Under the pieces are notes generated by a model. That model had not been told where the DNA came from, searched no databases, and worked only from the letters and a program-made list of their open reading frames with translations. A stretch of 64,000 bases of DNA, taken from assembly GCF_017569185.1 (NCBI RefSeq), contig NZ_CP071869.1, positions 248,001-312,000 of the forward strand, in the 5' to 3' direction. Position 1 is the first letter of the stretch; every line of letters begins with the position of its first letter. The position numbers were made by a program, and so were the translations under genes. This DNA comes from Polaribacter cellanae (lineage in GTDB: Bacteria > Bacteroidota > Bacteroidia > Flavobacteriales > Flavobacteriaceae). Shown piece after piece: positions 53,764 through 61,862 of the stretch.

Positions 53764-54384
53764 ATGGCAGCCTTTATTAAAATTTATAACGAGAATCCTA
53801 ATCCAAAAGAAATCGCAAAAGTTGTAAAGATTTTGCGTTCTGGAGGATTAATTATCTACCCAACAGATACTGTTTATGGTTTAGGTTGCGATATTACCAA
53901 TACAAAAGCCTTAGAAAAAATTGCGCAGATAAAAGGTGTGAAGCTAGAAAAAGCCAATTTCTCTTTTATTTGCAACGATTTAAGTCACCTTTCGGATTAT
54001 GTAAAACAAATAGATTCACCAACTTTTAAAATTCTAAAAAGAGCGTTACCAGGACCTTATACTTTTATTCTACCAGGAAGTAACAACTTACCAAAAGTAT
54101 TTAAAAAAAAGAAAACAGTAGGCATTCGTATTCCAGATAACAATATTGCTAGGTGTTTGGTAGAGGCTTTAGGAAACCCGATTATATCAACATCTATCCA
54201 TGATGAAGATGATATTTTAGAATACACAACAGATCCAGAACTCATTTTCGAAAAATGGAACAAATTAGTAGATGTTGTTATCGATGGTGGTTATGGAGAT
54301 AATTATGCATCTACAGTAATCGATTTAACTACAGATAAACCAGAAATAATTAGAGAAGGAAAAGGAAGTTTAGACATTCTTTAA
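53764..54384 (+). CDS. YciO/Sua5-family protein (L-threonylcarbamoyladenylate synthase fold)
   Basis: Soluble 206-residue protein of the YrdC/YciO/Sua5 family. From the ATG at 53764 (MAAFIKIYNENPNP) it follows E. coli YciO almost block by block: GGLIIYPTDTVYGLGCDI, ANFSFICNDLSHLSDY, LPGPYTFILPGSNNLP, KKTVGIRIPDNNIARCLVEA, PIISTSI, STVIDLTTDKPEIIREGKG. Sua5/TsaC makes threonylcarbamoyl-AMP for tRNA t6A, and the basic pocket residues are present, but YciO lacks full TsaC activity in E. coli, so the true substrate is open. An in-frame ATG 15 bases earlier is unlikely. Confidence 0.85.
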   Translation: MAAFIKIYNENPNPKEIAKVVKILRSGGLIIYPTDTVYGLGCDITNTKALEKIAQIKGVKLEKANFSFICNDLSHLSDYVKQIDSPTFKILKRALPGPYTFILPGSNNLPKVFKKKKTVGIRIPDNNIARCLVEALGNPIISTSIHDEDDILEYTTDPELIFEKWNKLVDVVIDGGYGDNYASTVIDLTTDKPEIIREGKGSLDIL

Positions 54385-54401
54385 TTCAAAGTTTCGAATT
54401 C

Positions 54402-54435
54402 AAAATTCAAGGTTTAGGTTTGAACTTTGAATTTT
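54402..54435. terminator. Bidirectional hairpin between convergent genes
   Basis: AAAATTCAAGG (54402-54412) and CTTTGAATTTT (54425-54435) pair with one wobble or mismatch. It lies between the stop codons of the YciO gene and the glycosyltransferase. The surrounding TTCAAAGTTTCGAATTC run is another repeat-like phrase. Confidence 0.55.
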
Positions 54436-54439
54436 AAAC

Positions 54440-55438
54440 CTATTCAAGTTCCTCGAATTTCTTTCTCCCCAAAACAAAATACTGCCAAACAATACTTGTA
54501 TGTAAATTATAATTTTGTTTTTTTTGTAGTTTTCTTCTTTTTCCTAAGAATTTAAAAAAGTTTTTGTAAAAACTTAAATGTGCTTTTAAAATAGCCCATG
54601 TATGTATAGGTTTTAATTCGAGAATGAATTTTAAACCAGCTATTCCGTCTAAAATTAAACGAAAAAAAACGACGAATAAAAACCACTTTTTAGGAACGTT
54701 TTTTATGATATTTAATAAACTATTTCTAAAATTTAAATAAGTTTTATACGGATTTGCTTCCTGTAAAGTAGCTCCTCCAATATGATAAACAGTAGATTTT
54801 CCAACATATTTTACTTTATAACCAATATTTTGGGCTCTCCAACACAAATCAATTTCTTCTTGGTGTGCAAAATAATCTTCGTCTAAACCTTCAATTTTAT
54901 GATATACTTTAGATCGAATAAATAAACAAGCTCCAGATGCCCAAAAAATATCTTTTGTGTCGTTAAACTGACCATTATCAACTTCCAAATTATTAAAAAT
55001 GCGTCCCCTACAATATGGATAACCAAATAAATCGATAAATCCACCTCCAGCACCAGCATATTCGAACTTTGTTTTGTCTTTAAAATCTAATAATTTAGGC
55101 TGTACAATCGCAGTATTCGCTTCATTCTTAAAAACGTTTAAAATAGGAGGTAACCAGTTTTCGGTTACTTCAATATCAGAATTTAATAAGCAGTAAATAT
55201 CTACATCTACAGCTTGTAAAGCATCATTATAACCTTTGGCATAACCTCCATTTACAGTGTTTTCTATAATTTTTACTGAAGGAAAAAACTCTTTTACATA
55301 AGAAATAGAAGCGTCTGTAGAAGCATTATCTGCCACATAAATATCTGCAAGTTCAGAACTGAATCTCACAACAGAAGGTAAAAACTGTTCTAAGAGTTTT
55401 TTTCCGTTCCAATTTAATATAACAATGGCTGTTTTCAA
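54440..55438 (-). CDS. Glycosyltransferase family 2
   Basis: Cytosolic or peripheral glycosyltransferase of 332 residues. The GT-A pattern is clear: VILNWNGKKLLEQFLPSVV, VADNASTDASISYV, LLNSDIEVTENWLPPI (DxD-like NSD), GACLFIRSKVYHKIEGLDED and HQEEIDLCWRAQNIGYKVKY. Rhamnosyltransferase-like members of this group act on O-antigens or lipids. A C-terminal amphipathic helix (SLLNIIKNVPKKWFLFVVFF) may hold it at the membrane. No other polysaccharide genes are nearby. Confidence 0.9.
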   Translation of the reverse strand: MKTAIVILNWNGKKLLEQFLPSVVRFSSELADIYVADNASTDASISYVKEFFPSVKIIENTVNGGYAKGYNDALQAVDVDIYCLLNSDIEVTENWLPPILNVFKNEANTAIVQPKLLDFKDKTKFEYAGAGGGFIDLFGYPYCRGRIFNNLEVDNGQFNDTKDIFWASGACLFIRSKVYHKIEGLDEDYFAHQEEIDLCWRAQNIGYKVKYVGKSTVYHIGGATLQEANPYKTYLNFRNSLLNIIKNVPKKWFLFVVFFRLILDGIAGLKFILELKPIHTWAILKAHLSFYKNFFKFLGKRRKLQKKQNYNLHTSIVWQYFVLGRKKFEELE

Positions 55439-55608
55439 GGTTGCGAATTTACATTTTAAAAATTAGTTTACTTTTAATTTTCTCTTAATTAAGATAATTT
55501 TGCAGTCTTTTTTAGTACTAAAAAGTAAAACCTGTAATTCTTAATATCTTGTTGGTGTAATTTAAGAAATTAGTTATGGATTTTTTGTCTATACAGAAAT
55601 AACAAGTA

Positions 55609-56052
55609 CTATGAATAATCAGGAATTTCTTTTAAAAAAATATAGGTTTCGTTTTCAAAATCCATTTTACAATAAAAATGTTCTAAACCATTGGTAACAA
55701 TTAAATAATTAGCTTTTAACTTTAAATTATAACGAGCAATTTGGTCGAAAGTAGCTTGCGTGATTTTTATGGAAGGCGCTTTGCATTCCACAATAATATC
55801 ATGATATCCTTCTTTATTAAAAACCAAAATATCCGTTCTTTTTTTTCGATTGTTAATAATCAGTTGTTTTTCTAATGCAATTAAAGAAATAGGATATTTT
55901 TTTTTATCAATTAAAAACTGCACAAAATGCTGACGAACCCATTCCTCTGGAGTTAAAACCATGTATTTTTTTCTCAAATTATCGAAAATAAGCGTGTTAT
56001 TTTCGTTACTTTTGAGTCTGAATTTATAGTTTGGTAGATTCAATTTTTGCAT
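55609..56052 (-). CDS. HSDR_N-type PD-(D/E)xK nuclease-like protein
   Basis: Soluble 147-residue protein related to the N-terminal domain of type I restriction subunit HsdR. The motif RTDILVFNKEGYHDIIVECKAP contains the Asp and Glu-x-Lys of a PD-(D/E)xK site in correct order, in a stand-alone domain with no helicase part. Such short genes commonly lie divergent from holA in Flavobacteriia, which suggests a housekeeping nuclease rather than a restriction system. Here an unrelated secreted-protein gene has come between it and holA. Gap to that divergent gene is only 18 bases. Confidence 0.75.
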   Translation of the reverse strand: MQKLNLPNYKFRLKSNENNTLIFDNLRKKYMVLTPEEWVRQHFVQFLIDKKKYPISLIALEKQLIINNRKKRTDILVFNKEGYHDIIVECKAPSIKITQATFDQIARYNLKLKANYLIVTNGLEHFYCKMDFENETYIFLKEIPDYS

Positions 56053-56070
56053 CCACCAAAAATAGTAATT

Positions 56071-56790
56071 ATGAAAAAGATTTTATTGATTTTAATTATG
56101 TTTCTTTTCTCTGAGATTGTTTATGGACAAGAAAAAGATAATTTAATTAAGGATATTTTTTCTCAATTATCTATAAGCAAACAAAATTTTTCAAAAAAAT
56201 TTTTTAGAGTAAAAAAAATAAATTACGACAGTAGTATAATTCTACTTCCATTTTTTATTCCTGATAACGAGTTCTCTAATGAAGCAGGAACTTATGATGT
56301 ATATATATTAAAACTTTATAAAAATAAAATCTTAAAAAAGAAATTGTTTAAATCACTATGGTTTACAGATGCAAATGCTTTAATTGATGTAGCAGTTTTA
56401 ATTCCTGATTTTATTTTATCTGATAGAAATAATAATATTATTATTAAAGCACATTATAAAAGTAGCTCTAAAGTTAACCAGTCTTATTCAAAACTTTCTT
56501 CTATTTTTATAGAAGAAAAACGTTCTTTTAAAGAAGTTTTAAAGGATTTTCCAAGTTATCTTTATATTGATGAAAGTAACTGGGATAGAACTAATGTTGT
56601 TTCTTCTACTGAAAAAAAACGTATAAGCGTTTCCACGAAAAAAAATAAAGAGTTTTATGATTTGTTAATTAAATCTAATACTAAAATAGAAACAACATCT
56701 AATGATAGCATTATAGCTAGTAAAACTTTTAGAAGGGTTGATACATTGAAGTTTAATGGAACGTTGTATAATTTTAAAAATACTGATTAA
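56071..56790 (+). CDS. Unknown secreted protein
   Basis: Not recognised. 239 residues starting MKKILLILIMFLFSEIVYGQ, a clear signal peptide; an in-frame TTG at 56047 would overlap the divergent gene and blur the signal peptide. The mature part is rich in Lys, Ser, Ile and Asn with FLFSEIVYGQ, KTFRRVDTLKFNGTLYNF and no cysteines or recognisable motif. It lies between the HSDR_N gene and holA, a place that is usually empty. It ends six bases before holA, so holA may depend on transcription through it. Confidence 0.6.
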   Translation: MKKILLILIMFLFSEIVYGQEKDNLIKDIFSQLSISKQNFSKKFFRVKKINYDSSIILLPFFIPDNEFSNEAGTYDVYILKLYKNKILKKKLFKSLWFTDANALIDVAVLIPDFILSDRNNNIIIKAHYKSSSKVNQSYSKLSSIFIEEKRSFKEVLKDFPSYLYIDESNWDRTNVVSSTEKKRISVSTKKNKEFYDLLIKSNTKIETTSNDSIIASKTFRRVDTLKFNGTLYNFKNTD

Positions 56791-56795
56791 TATAA

Positions 56796-57797
56796 ATGAA
56801 CGAAATAAACGCAATTGTTGCAGATATAAAAAAAGGAAACTTAAAACCCATCTATTTTTTAATGGGAGAAGAGCCTTATTACATAGATAAAATTTCCGGT
56901 TTTATTGAAAATAATGTGTTAGATGAAACAGAAAAAGGTTTCAATCAGCAAATAATGTATGGGAGAGATGCAACAATTGAAGATATTGTTGGAGCTGCAA
57001 AACGCTACCCAATGATGGCAGAAAGGCAGGTTTTAATTGTTAAAGAAGCACAAGATTTAAGCAGAAGTATTGAGAAGTTAGTTTCGTATGCAGAAAACCC
57101 ACAACCAACCACAGTTTTGGTTATCAATTATAAATACAAAAAACTTGATAAACGAAAAAAACTGCATAAAGTAATTGCGAAATCAGGTTTGGTTTTCGAG
57201 AGTAAAAAAATGTACGAAAATCAAGTTTCAGATTGGATTCGTAGAGTTTTAAGTGGGGAAAAATACCAAATAGAGCCCAAAGCTTCTTTAATGTTGGTTG
57301 AGTTTTTAGGAACAGATTTAAGTAAAATATCCAACGAATTAGACAAGTTGATGCTAATTTTTCCTAAAGAAACCATTATTACAGATAAGCATATAGAAGA
57401 AAATATTGGAATTTCTAAAGACTTTAATAATTTCGAATTGCGAAAAGCAGTAGGAGAGAAGAACATTGTAAAAGCCAATAGAATTATTAATTATTTTGCG
57501 GAGAACCCTAAAAATAATCCTTTGGTAATGACAATTTCTTTGCTAAATGGTTTTTTTACCCAGTTATTAATGTTTCATGGATTAAAAGACAAATCGAAAA
57601 GTTCTGTGGCTAAAACATTGGGTGTAAATCCGTATTTTGTAGACGAATATTTTTTAGCGGGTAGAAATTATTCAATGCGAAAAGTAGCACAAGTAATCGC
57701 TTTTTTAAGAGATGCAGATGTAAAAAGTAAAGGAGTTGGCGCGAAACAAACCAATGAAGATATTTTAAAGGAGTTATTATTTAAAATTTTACATTAA
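56796..57797 (+). CDS. holA: DNA polymerase III subunit delta
   Basis: Clamp-loader subunit that opens the sliding clamp. The 333-residue protein has the delta pattern MNEINAIVADIKKGNLKPIY-FLMGEEPYYIDKIS, RRYPMMAERQVLIVKEAQDL-like AAKRYPMMAERQVLIVKEA, and the helical C-terminal collar (FAENPKNNPLVMTISLL; QTNEDILKELLFKIL). Length is normal. Two bases separate it from the DUF1569 gene downstream. Confidence 0.9.
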   Translation: MNEINAIVADIKKGNLKPIYFLMGEEPYYIDKISGFIENNVLDETEKGFNQQIMYGRDATIEDIVGAAKRYPMMAERQVLIVKEAQDLSRSIEKLVSYAENPQPTTVLVINYKYKKLDKRKKLHKVIAKSGLVFESKKMYENQVSDWIRRVLSGEKYQIEPKASLMLVEFLGTDLSKISNELDKLMLIFPKETIITDKHIEENIGISKDFNNFELRKAVGEKNIVKANRIINYFAENPKNNPLVMTISLLNGFFTQLLMFHGLKDKSKSSVAKTLGVNPYFVDEYFLAGRNYSMRKVAQVIAFLRDADVKSKGVGAKQTNEDILKELLFKILH

Positions 57798-57798
57798 A

Positions 57799-58251
57799 AT
57801 GAAAAACATATTTACAAAAAAGGTTTCAGACGAAGTAATTTCTAGAATTGAAAAATTAACACCAGAAACCAAACCAAATTGGGGTAAAATGTCTGTTTCA
57901 CAAATGTTGGCACATTGTTGTGTAACTTACGAAATGGTCTATACCAATAAGCACCCAAAACCAAATGCTTTCGCCAAATTTATGCTAAAAACGATTGTAA
58001 AGAAGATCGTGGTTTCAGAAAAACCATATGCTAAAAATGGCAGAACAGCTTCTCAGTTTTTAATTGTAGATGAAAAAATTTTTGAAACAGAAAAACAAAG
58101 ATTGATTGATTTTATCAACAAAACACAAGAATTAGGAGAAGATACGTTTGATGGAAAAGAATCGCATTCTTTTGGAAAATTAACAAAAGAAGAGTGGAAT
58201 AATATGTTTTACAAACATTTGGACCATCATTTAACGCAATTTGGTGTGTAG
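57799..58251 (+). CDS. DUF1569 (DinB-like) protein
   Basis: Soluble 150-residue protein of the DUF1569 family, a four-helix bundle related to DinB/YfiT-like metal-dependent proteins. VSQMLAHCCVTYEMV has the first His, KSWG-like region is GKMSVSQML, and the last helix reads WNNMFYKHLDHHLTQFGV with further His. Its role is unknown. Probably co-transcribed with holA. Confidence 0.75.
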   Translation: MKNIFTKKVSDEVISRIEKLTPETKPNWGKMSVSQMLAHCCVTYEMVYTNKHPKPNAFAKFMLKTIVKKIVVSEKPYAKNGRTASQFLIVDEKIFETEKQRLIDFINKTQELGEDTFDGKESHSFGKLTKEEWNNMFYKHLDHHLTQFGV

Positions 58252-58284
58252 AAAAACAGAAGCTCTCTCAAAAGTATTAAAATT

Positions 58285-58405
58285 TGTTATCGACTGTCAT
58301 AGAGAAATCTTACTTATTGATTTTTCAATATTTTTTAGATTTTTCTCCTGAAACTTCGAAATCGCTTACAATGAGGGCTAAATTTACTTTTAAGACAGCT
58401 TCTTG
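58285..58405. repeat. Decayed intergenic repeat cluster
   Basis: The 166 bases between DUF1569 and the nitroreductase contain GACTGTCATAGAGAAATCTT (58290-58309), AGATTTTTCTCCTGAAACTTCGAAATCG-like sequence (58337-58364, imperfect partner of the first) and CTAAATTTACTTTTAAGACA plus two bases (58378-58399). The last phrase matches 25306-25327 at 21 of 22 positions. The first two match the general form of 'gtcatttcgag…agatttctcc…cgaaatgaca' repeats frequent in Flavobacteriia. Confidence 0.6.
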
Positions 58406-58417
58406 GAGAATTTTAGA

Positions 58418-59017
58418 TTAGATACTATTTATAACTTCGTCTAAAGCAAGTCTCGATTTCGGATTTTTAGCAGGCATGTTTCCATCATTTTTATCTCTGT
58501 AACCAATACAAACTCCCACCAAAGTTGTATAATTTTTATCATTTAAAATGGCGTTATATTTCTCTGGTTCAATACCTTCCATTGGTGTGGCATCAATATT
58601 CATTACCCCACAAGCACTTAAAAATACTCCCAAAGCCAAATACGTTTGGTCGCTAAACCAAGATTTAATCTCGTTAGCAGGTTTGTCTTTTAAAAAGTTA
58701 TTATAATAACCAACTGCGCCCTCAGGTAGATTATTATTTATTTGCTTTTCGAAAGCATCGATATTGTCTATTCTGCTAAAAACAACCAATGTATCGCATT
58801 GTGTTATTTTTGGAGCATTAAAAAAAGATGCTTCTGCAAATTTTTTCTTGGTTTTAGTATCTGAAACAAAGGTAAATTTCCATGGCTGGCTGTTTATCGA
58901 AGAAGGACTCAGTCTTAGAATTTCTTTTAATTCCGCTATTTTTTCTGAATCTATTTTTTTGGTGTTGTCATACTTTTTTGTGGTATAACGTTCTTGCATT
59001 GCTGTTAAAAAACTCAT
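58418..59017 (-). CDS. Nitroreductase family NAD(P)H oxidoreductase
   Basis: Flavin (FMN) reductase of 199 residues, cytosolic homodimer, probably acting on quinones or nitro compounds. The start MSFLTAMQERYTTKKYDNTKK and motif RLSPSSINSQPWKFTFVSD hold the FMN-binding Arg/Ser/Asn; the GYYNN and TPMEGIEPEKYNAIL segments are typical of NfsB-like enzymes. It is divergent from a HxlR regulator with 118 bases between them and shared promoter elements, so the regulator probably controls it. Confidence 0.9.
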   Translation of the reverse strand: MSFLTAMQERYTTKKYDNTKKIDSEKIAELKEILRLSPSSINSQPWKFTFVSDTKTKKKFAEASFFNAPKITQCDTLVVFSRIDNIDAFEKQINNNLPEGAVGYYNNFLKDKPANEIKSWFSDQTYLALGVFLSACGVMNIDATPMEGIEPEKYNAILNDKNYTTLVGVCIGYRDKNDGNMPAKNPKSRLALDEVINSI

Positions 59018-59052
59018 TTTTATTGTTTTAATTTGAACTATAATTTTTATAG

Positions 59053-59078
59053 TTACAAAAATATATATAGTTTTGTAA
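59053..59078. promoter_or_regulatory. Candidate HxlR operator palindrome
   Basis: TTACAAAA (59053-59060) and TTTTGTAA (59071-59078) are exact inverted repeats with a 10-base spacer. The palindrome overlaps the -7 boxes of both divergent genes. A second inverted repeat AACTATA/TATAGTT (59036-59042 and 59048-59054) abuts it. Position and symmetry suit a dimeric winged-helix repressor. Confidence 0.55.
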
Positions 59079-59086
59079 ACTCACAA
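59056..59086 (-). promoter_or_regulatory. Promoter for the nitroreductase gene
   Basis: On the minus strand TTG (59086-59084) and TATTTTTG (59063-59056) are 20 bases apart, an excellent Bacteroidota promoter match. It overlaps the palindrome at 59053-59078. Confidence 0.65.
59068..59075 (+). promoter_or_regulatory. Candidate promoter -7 box for hxlR-like gene
   Basis: TAGTTTTG fits TAnnTTTG and lies inside the same palindrome. It would give a leader of about 55 bases. No -33 TTG was found at the right distance. Confidence 0.45.
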
Positions 59087-59135
59087 GAACGGTCGAAAAG
59101 GATAGTAGTAAATTTTTATAAAAAGACAAAAGATT

Positions 59136-59471
59136 ATGCATATTGTAAAAGGTAAAGAATATCCTTGTTGTGCAAGTGTTACAATGGGAATGATTGGCGG
59201 AAAATGGAAAACTGTTATTTTGTATCATTTAATGGAAACTCCTTTACGTTACAACGAATTACGTAAAAAAATGAAAAGCGTTACAGAACGTACTTTAAGT
59301 TTACAACTAAAAAAGTTGGAAGAAGATGGTATTATAAAACGTAAAGTTTACACCACAAAACCGCCTTTAAAAGTAGAGTATTCTTTAACCGATTTTGGCA
59401 AAACTGCAATTCCATTATTAAAATCGATTGCAAAATGGGGCGAATATGTTGTTGAAAATAGTAAAGATTAA
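59136..59471 (+). CDS. HxlR-family transcriptional regulator
   Basis: DNA-binding regulator of 111 residues with one MarR-like winged-helix domain. MGMIGGKWKTVILYHLMETP, RYNELRKKMKSVTERTLSLQ and KPPLKVEYSLTDFGKTAIPL match HxlR/YodB-type proteins. Two cysteines at the N-terminus (EYPCCASV, residues about 10-11) fit redox-sensing members such as YodB, which control quinone-responsive oxidoreductases. The divergent nitroreductase gene fits this. The last bases nearly touch meaB (convergent, two bases apart). Confidence 0.88.
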   Translation: MHIVKGKEYPCCASVTMGMIGGKWKTVILYHLMETPLRYNELRKKMKSVTERTLSLQLKKLEEDGIIKRKVYTTKPPLKVEYSLTDFGKTAIPLLKSIAKWGEYVVENSKD

Positions 59472-59473
59472 AA

Positions 59474-60556
59474 TTATAAATCTAACAACTTTTTAGCCGC
59501 GGAAAAAGGAGTCGTTTTTCCATTTTCTAATTTTTTTATTTCTTCTTCTAAAGCTTTTTTTACGGCTTTATTATTATAAAAGTTATCTTTTAATTGTTGA
59601 TTTATAGTGGATAGCAACCAATATTTATTTTGCTCATTTCTTTTTATGTTGAAATAATTATTGGCTTTGGTAAGAGAAATATAATCAGCAACCATAGTAT
59701 CAATTTGTTCAATTCCTAAATGATGAAGCGCACTTGCAGTAAGCACTTTTGGTTGCCACTTGCTTTCTTTTAAAGGATATAAATGCAAAGCTCTGTTGAA
59801 TTCAACTTTAGCGATTTTTGCGTTTTTTTCGTTTTCACCATCAGCTTTGTTAATTACGATTGCATCTGCCATTTCTATAATTCCACGTTTTATTCCTTGC
59901 AATTCATCCCCAGCACCAGCCAATTTCAGCAGTAAAAAGAAATCTACCATAGAATGTACAACAGTTTCCGACTGCCCAACACCTACAGTTTCAATAATAA
60001 TGGTATCGAAACCAGCTGCTTCACAAAGAATAATACTTTCGCGCGTTTTTTGTGCAACACCACCCAAAGAAGTTCCAGAAGGTGAAGGTCTAATAAATGC
60101 ATTTTTATCGGTAACTAATTCTTCCATTCTTGTTTTATCACCCAAAATTGAACCTTTGTTAACAGAACTACTTGGATCCACAGCTAAAACCGCTACCTTT
60201 TTTTCCTTAGAGGTTAAATGTTTTCCAAAAGCTTCAATAAACGTACTTTTTCCAACGCCAGGAACCCCTGTAATTCCAATTCTTACAGATTTATTTGCAA
60301 ATGGCAAACAACGCTCTAAAATTTCGTTTGCCTTTTGTTGATGCTTGGTATTTGTACTTTCTATTAAAGTAATCGCTTTGCTTAGAAAAGTAATATTTCC
60401 TTCAAGTATTTTTGCAACAAATTCTTCCACAGAATTTTGTTTAGCTCTACTCAATTTTATTTTTTCTGCACTGGTTTTATTGGTAGTTTCTGGAGGAGAA
60501 ACACCATCTTTTTCGTGTAAAGCAGAAGAATTTATATCCATTGTAAAATTATTCAT
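59474..60556 (-). CDS. meaB: Methylmalonyl-CoA mutase-associated GTPase MeaB
   Basis: G3E-family GTPase chaperone that guards methylmalonyl-CoA mutase and its B12 cofactor. The 360-residue protein has GITGVPGVGKSTFIEAFG (Walker A), AVDPSSSVNKGSILGDKTRM, TVGVGQSE (switch region) and NKADGENE, all MeaB hallmarks. The N-terminal first 40 residues are poorly conserved. The mutase genes are not adjacent in the window. The cytosolic propionate/succinate route ties to sucC only loosely. Confidence 0.92.
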   Translation of the reverse strand: MNNFTMDINSSALHEKDGVSPPETTNKTSAEKIKLSRAKQNSVEEFVAKILEGNITFLSKAITLIESTNTKHQQKANEILERCLPFANKSVRIGITGVPGVGKSTFIEAFGKHLTSKEKKVAVLAVDPSSSVNKGSILGDKTRMEELVTDKNAFIRPSPSGTSLGGVAQKTRESIILCEAAGFDTIIIETVGVGQSETVVHSMVDFFLLLKLAGAGDELQGIKRGIIEMADAIVINKADGENEKNAKIAKVEFNRALHLYPLKESKWQPKVLTASALHHLGIEQIDTMVADYISLTKANNYFNIKRNEQNKYWLLSTINQQLKDNFYNNKAVKKALEEEIKKLENGKTTPFSAAKKLLDL

Positions 60557-60569
60557 GTAAATTTAAGAA

Positions 60570-60612
60570 ATAACCGCAAAGAAACGCAAAGTTTTTTGCA
60601 GAGTTCGCTAAG
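60570..60612. repeat. Degenerate cgcaaag-type intergenic repeat
   Basis: AACCGCAAAGAAACGCAAAG (60571-60590), then TTTTTTGCAGAGTTCGCTAA. This matches, from memory, a class of intergenic repeats common in Flavobacteriia and resembles ACGCAGAGATTCGCAGAG at 736-753. Confidence 0.55.
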
Positions 60613-60748
60613 AAATTTAGTCTATTAAACCTGAATAGATATAACTTTGTGAAGATTTATAAAAATTTTCTATGAAATTTTTTTAAATTTTTTCATCAAT
60701 TTTGCAACACTCCAAAAAATATATCGTCTTTAGGGTAAGAAAGTAATA

Positions 60749-61309
60749 ATGATATCAACCAAACAATTACACCAACCAATAATAGATCAATGCAAAAATA
60801 ACTGCGCAAAGTCGCAAATGCAGTTGTATAATTTGTATTGTAAAGGAATGCTGTCTGTTGCAAATAGATATGTAAAAGATCGTTTCTTGGCAGAAGATGT
60901 TATGCAAGATGCTTTTATAAAAGCATTTAAAAATATACATTCTTATAAAAATGAAGTTGCCTTTGGAGCTTGGCTAAAAAAAATTGTAATCAACCAAAGT
61001 ATAGACCAATTAAAGAAAAATAAGTTAGAGCTGGTTACGATTAATGAAGAAGTGTATGCGAAACACGAAGAAGATACGAATTGGAATGTAGATTCAGATA
61101 TTTCTTTAGAAGGAATTGTAGAGAAAATAAACGGATTAAAAGAAAAATATAGATTGGTTTTAACAATGTATTTGTTAGAAGGTTATGATCATCAAGAAAT
61201 AGCTGAGGTTTTAAATATCACAGAAAATACCTCAAGAACACATTTACTAAGAGGTAAAAAAATATTGAAAGAACAATTAAAAAACACGAGTTATGCAGCA
61301 AGATATTAA
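60749..61309 (+). CDS. RNA polymerase ECF sigma factor
   Basis: Sigma-70 family group 4 protein of 186 residues. Region 2 (about 25-95): RYVKDRFLAEDVMQDAFIKA and FGAWLKKIVINQSIDQLKK; region 4 (about 130-180): LTMYLLEGYDHQEIAEVLNI and NTSRTHLLRGKKILKEQL. First gene of an apparent three-gene operon: the next gene (membrane protein) overlaps it by 17 bases. No promoter match was found upstream; ECF operons are often self-driven. Confidence 0.93.
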   Translation: MISTKQLHQPIIDQCKNNCAKSQMQLYNLYCKGMLSVANRYVKDRFLAEDVMQDAFIKAFKNIHSYKNEVAFGAWLKKIVINQSIDQLKKNKLELVTINEEVYAKHEEDTNWNVDSDISLEGIVEKINGLKEKYRLVLTMYLLEGYDHQEIAEVLNITENTSRTHLLRGKKILKEQLKNTSYAARY

Positions 61310-61862
61310 AGAAAAACTAAAAGGTTATAAAGAACCAAGTGTAGAATTGTCTGCAAACCATGCGAATAAATTCGAAAAATTATTAATGGCAGAAATGCAT
61401 GAGCAAAAATCCAAGAAGAAAAACTTTAAATGGTTGTCTATTGCAGCATCTATAGTATTGTTAATTAGTTTAGGAATAAAGTTTTATCCGTCTAAAAATA
61501 TAGAAACAGTAGATACTGAAACAGGTTCAGCACAAAAGGAAATTAGTTTAGGAAGTATTTCACCAGAATTCGAAACTATCGAAAAATATTATAAAAATAG
61601 CATCAATTTAGAACTTAGCCAATTAGAATTAACAGACGATAATAAAGAAATTATCGATGGTTATTTAACCAAAATTGAAGAATTAACAAAAGAGTACAAA
61701 TCGTTAACAGAAGAGCTCAGTACCAAAGGAGTTAACGATTCTACAATAGAAGCACTAATTAGTAATTTACAATTGCGCTTACAGCTGTTACAACGTTTGA
61801 AAAAACAATTAAAAGAACTTAAAACTTTAAACAAAACACAAAATGAGACACAAATTATATAA
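61293..61862 (+). CDS. Single-pass membrane protein with coiled coil, candidate anti-sigma factor
   Basis: Inner-membrane protein of 189 residues: a cytosolic N-terminal part (1-46), one transmembrane helix (about 47-63, WLSIAASIVLLISLGIKF), and an extracytoplasmic helical coiled coil (about 110-180; SQLELTDDNKEIIDGYLTKI, RLQLLQRLKKQLKELKTL). Placement after an ECF sigma gene with a 17-base overlap fits an anti-sigma factor, though the classic HCC zinc motif is absent. Overlaps the next gene by 20 bases. Confidence 0.7.
   Translation: MQQDIKEKLKGYKEPSVELSANHANKFEKLLMAEMHEQKSKKKNFKWLSIAASIVLLISLGIKFYPSKNIETVDTETGSAQKEISLGSISPEFETIEKYYKNSINLELSQLELTDDNKEIIDGYLTKIEELTKEYKSLTEELSTKGVNDSTIEALISNLQLRLQLLQRLKKQLKELKTLNKTQNETQII

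Noticed and set aside
55609-56052. Type I restriction system
   Set aside because: Only the HSDR_N-like domain is present; no HsdM, HsdS or helicase domain is nearby.
59760-60341. 193-codon plus-strand open frame inside meaB
   Set aside because: Antisense to conserved GTPase motifs; a by-product of AT-rich codon use.
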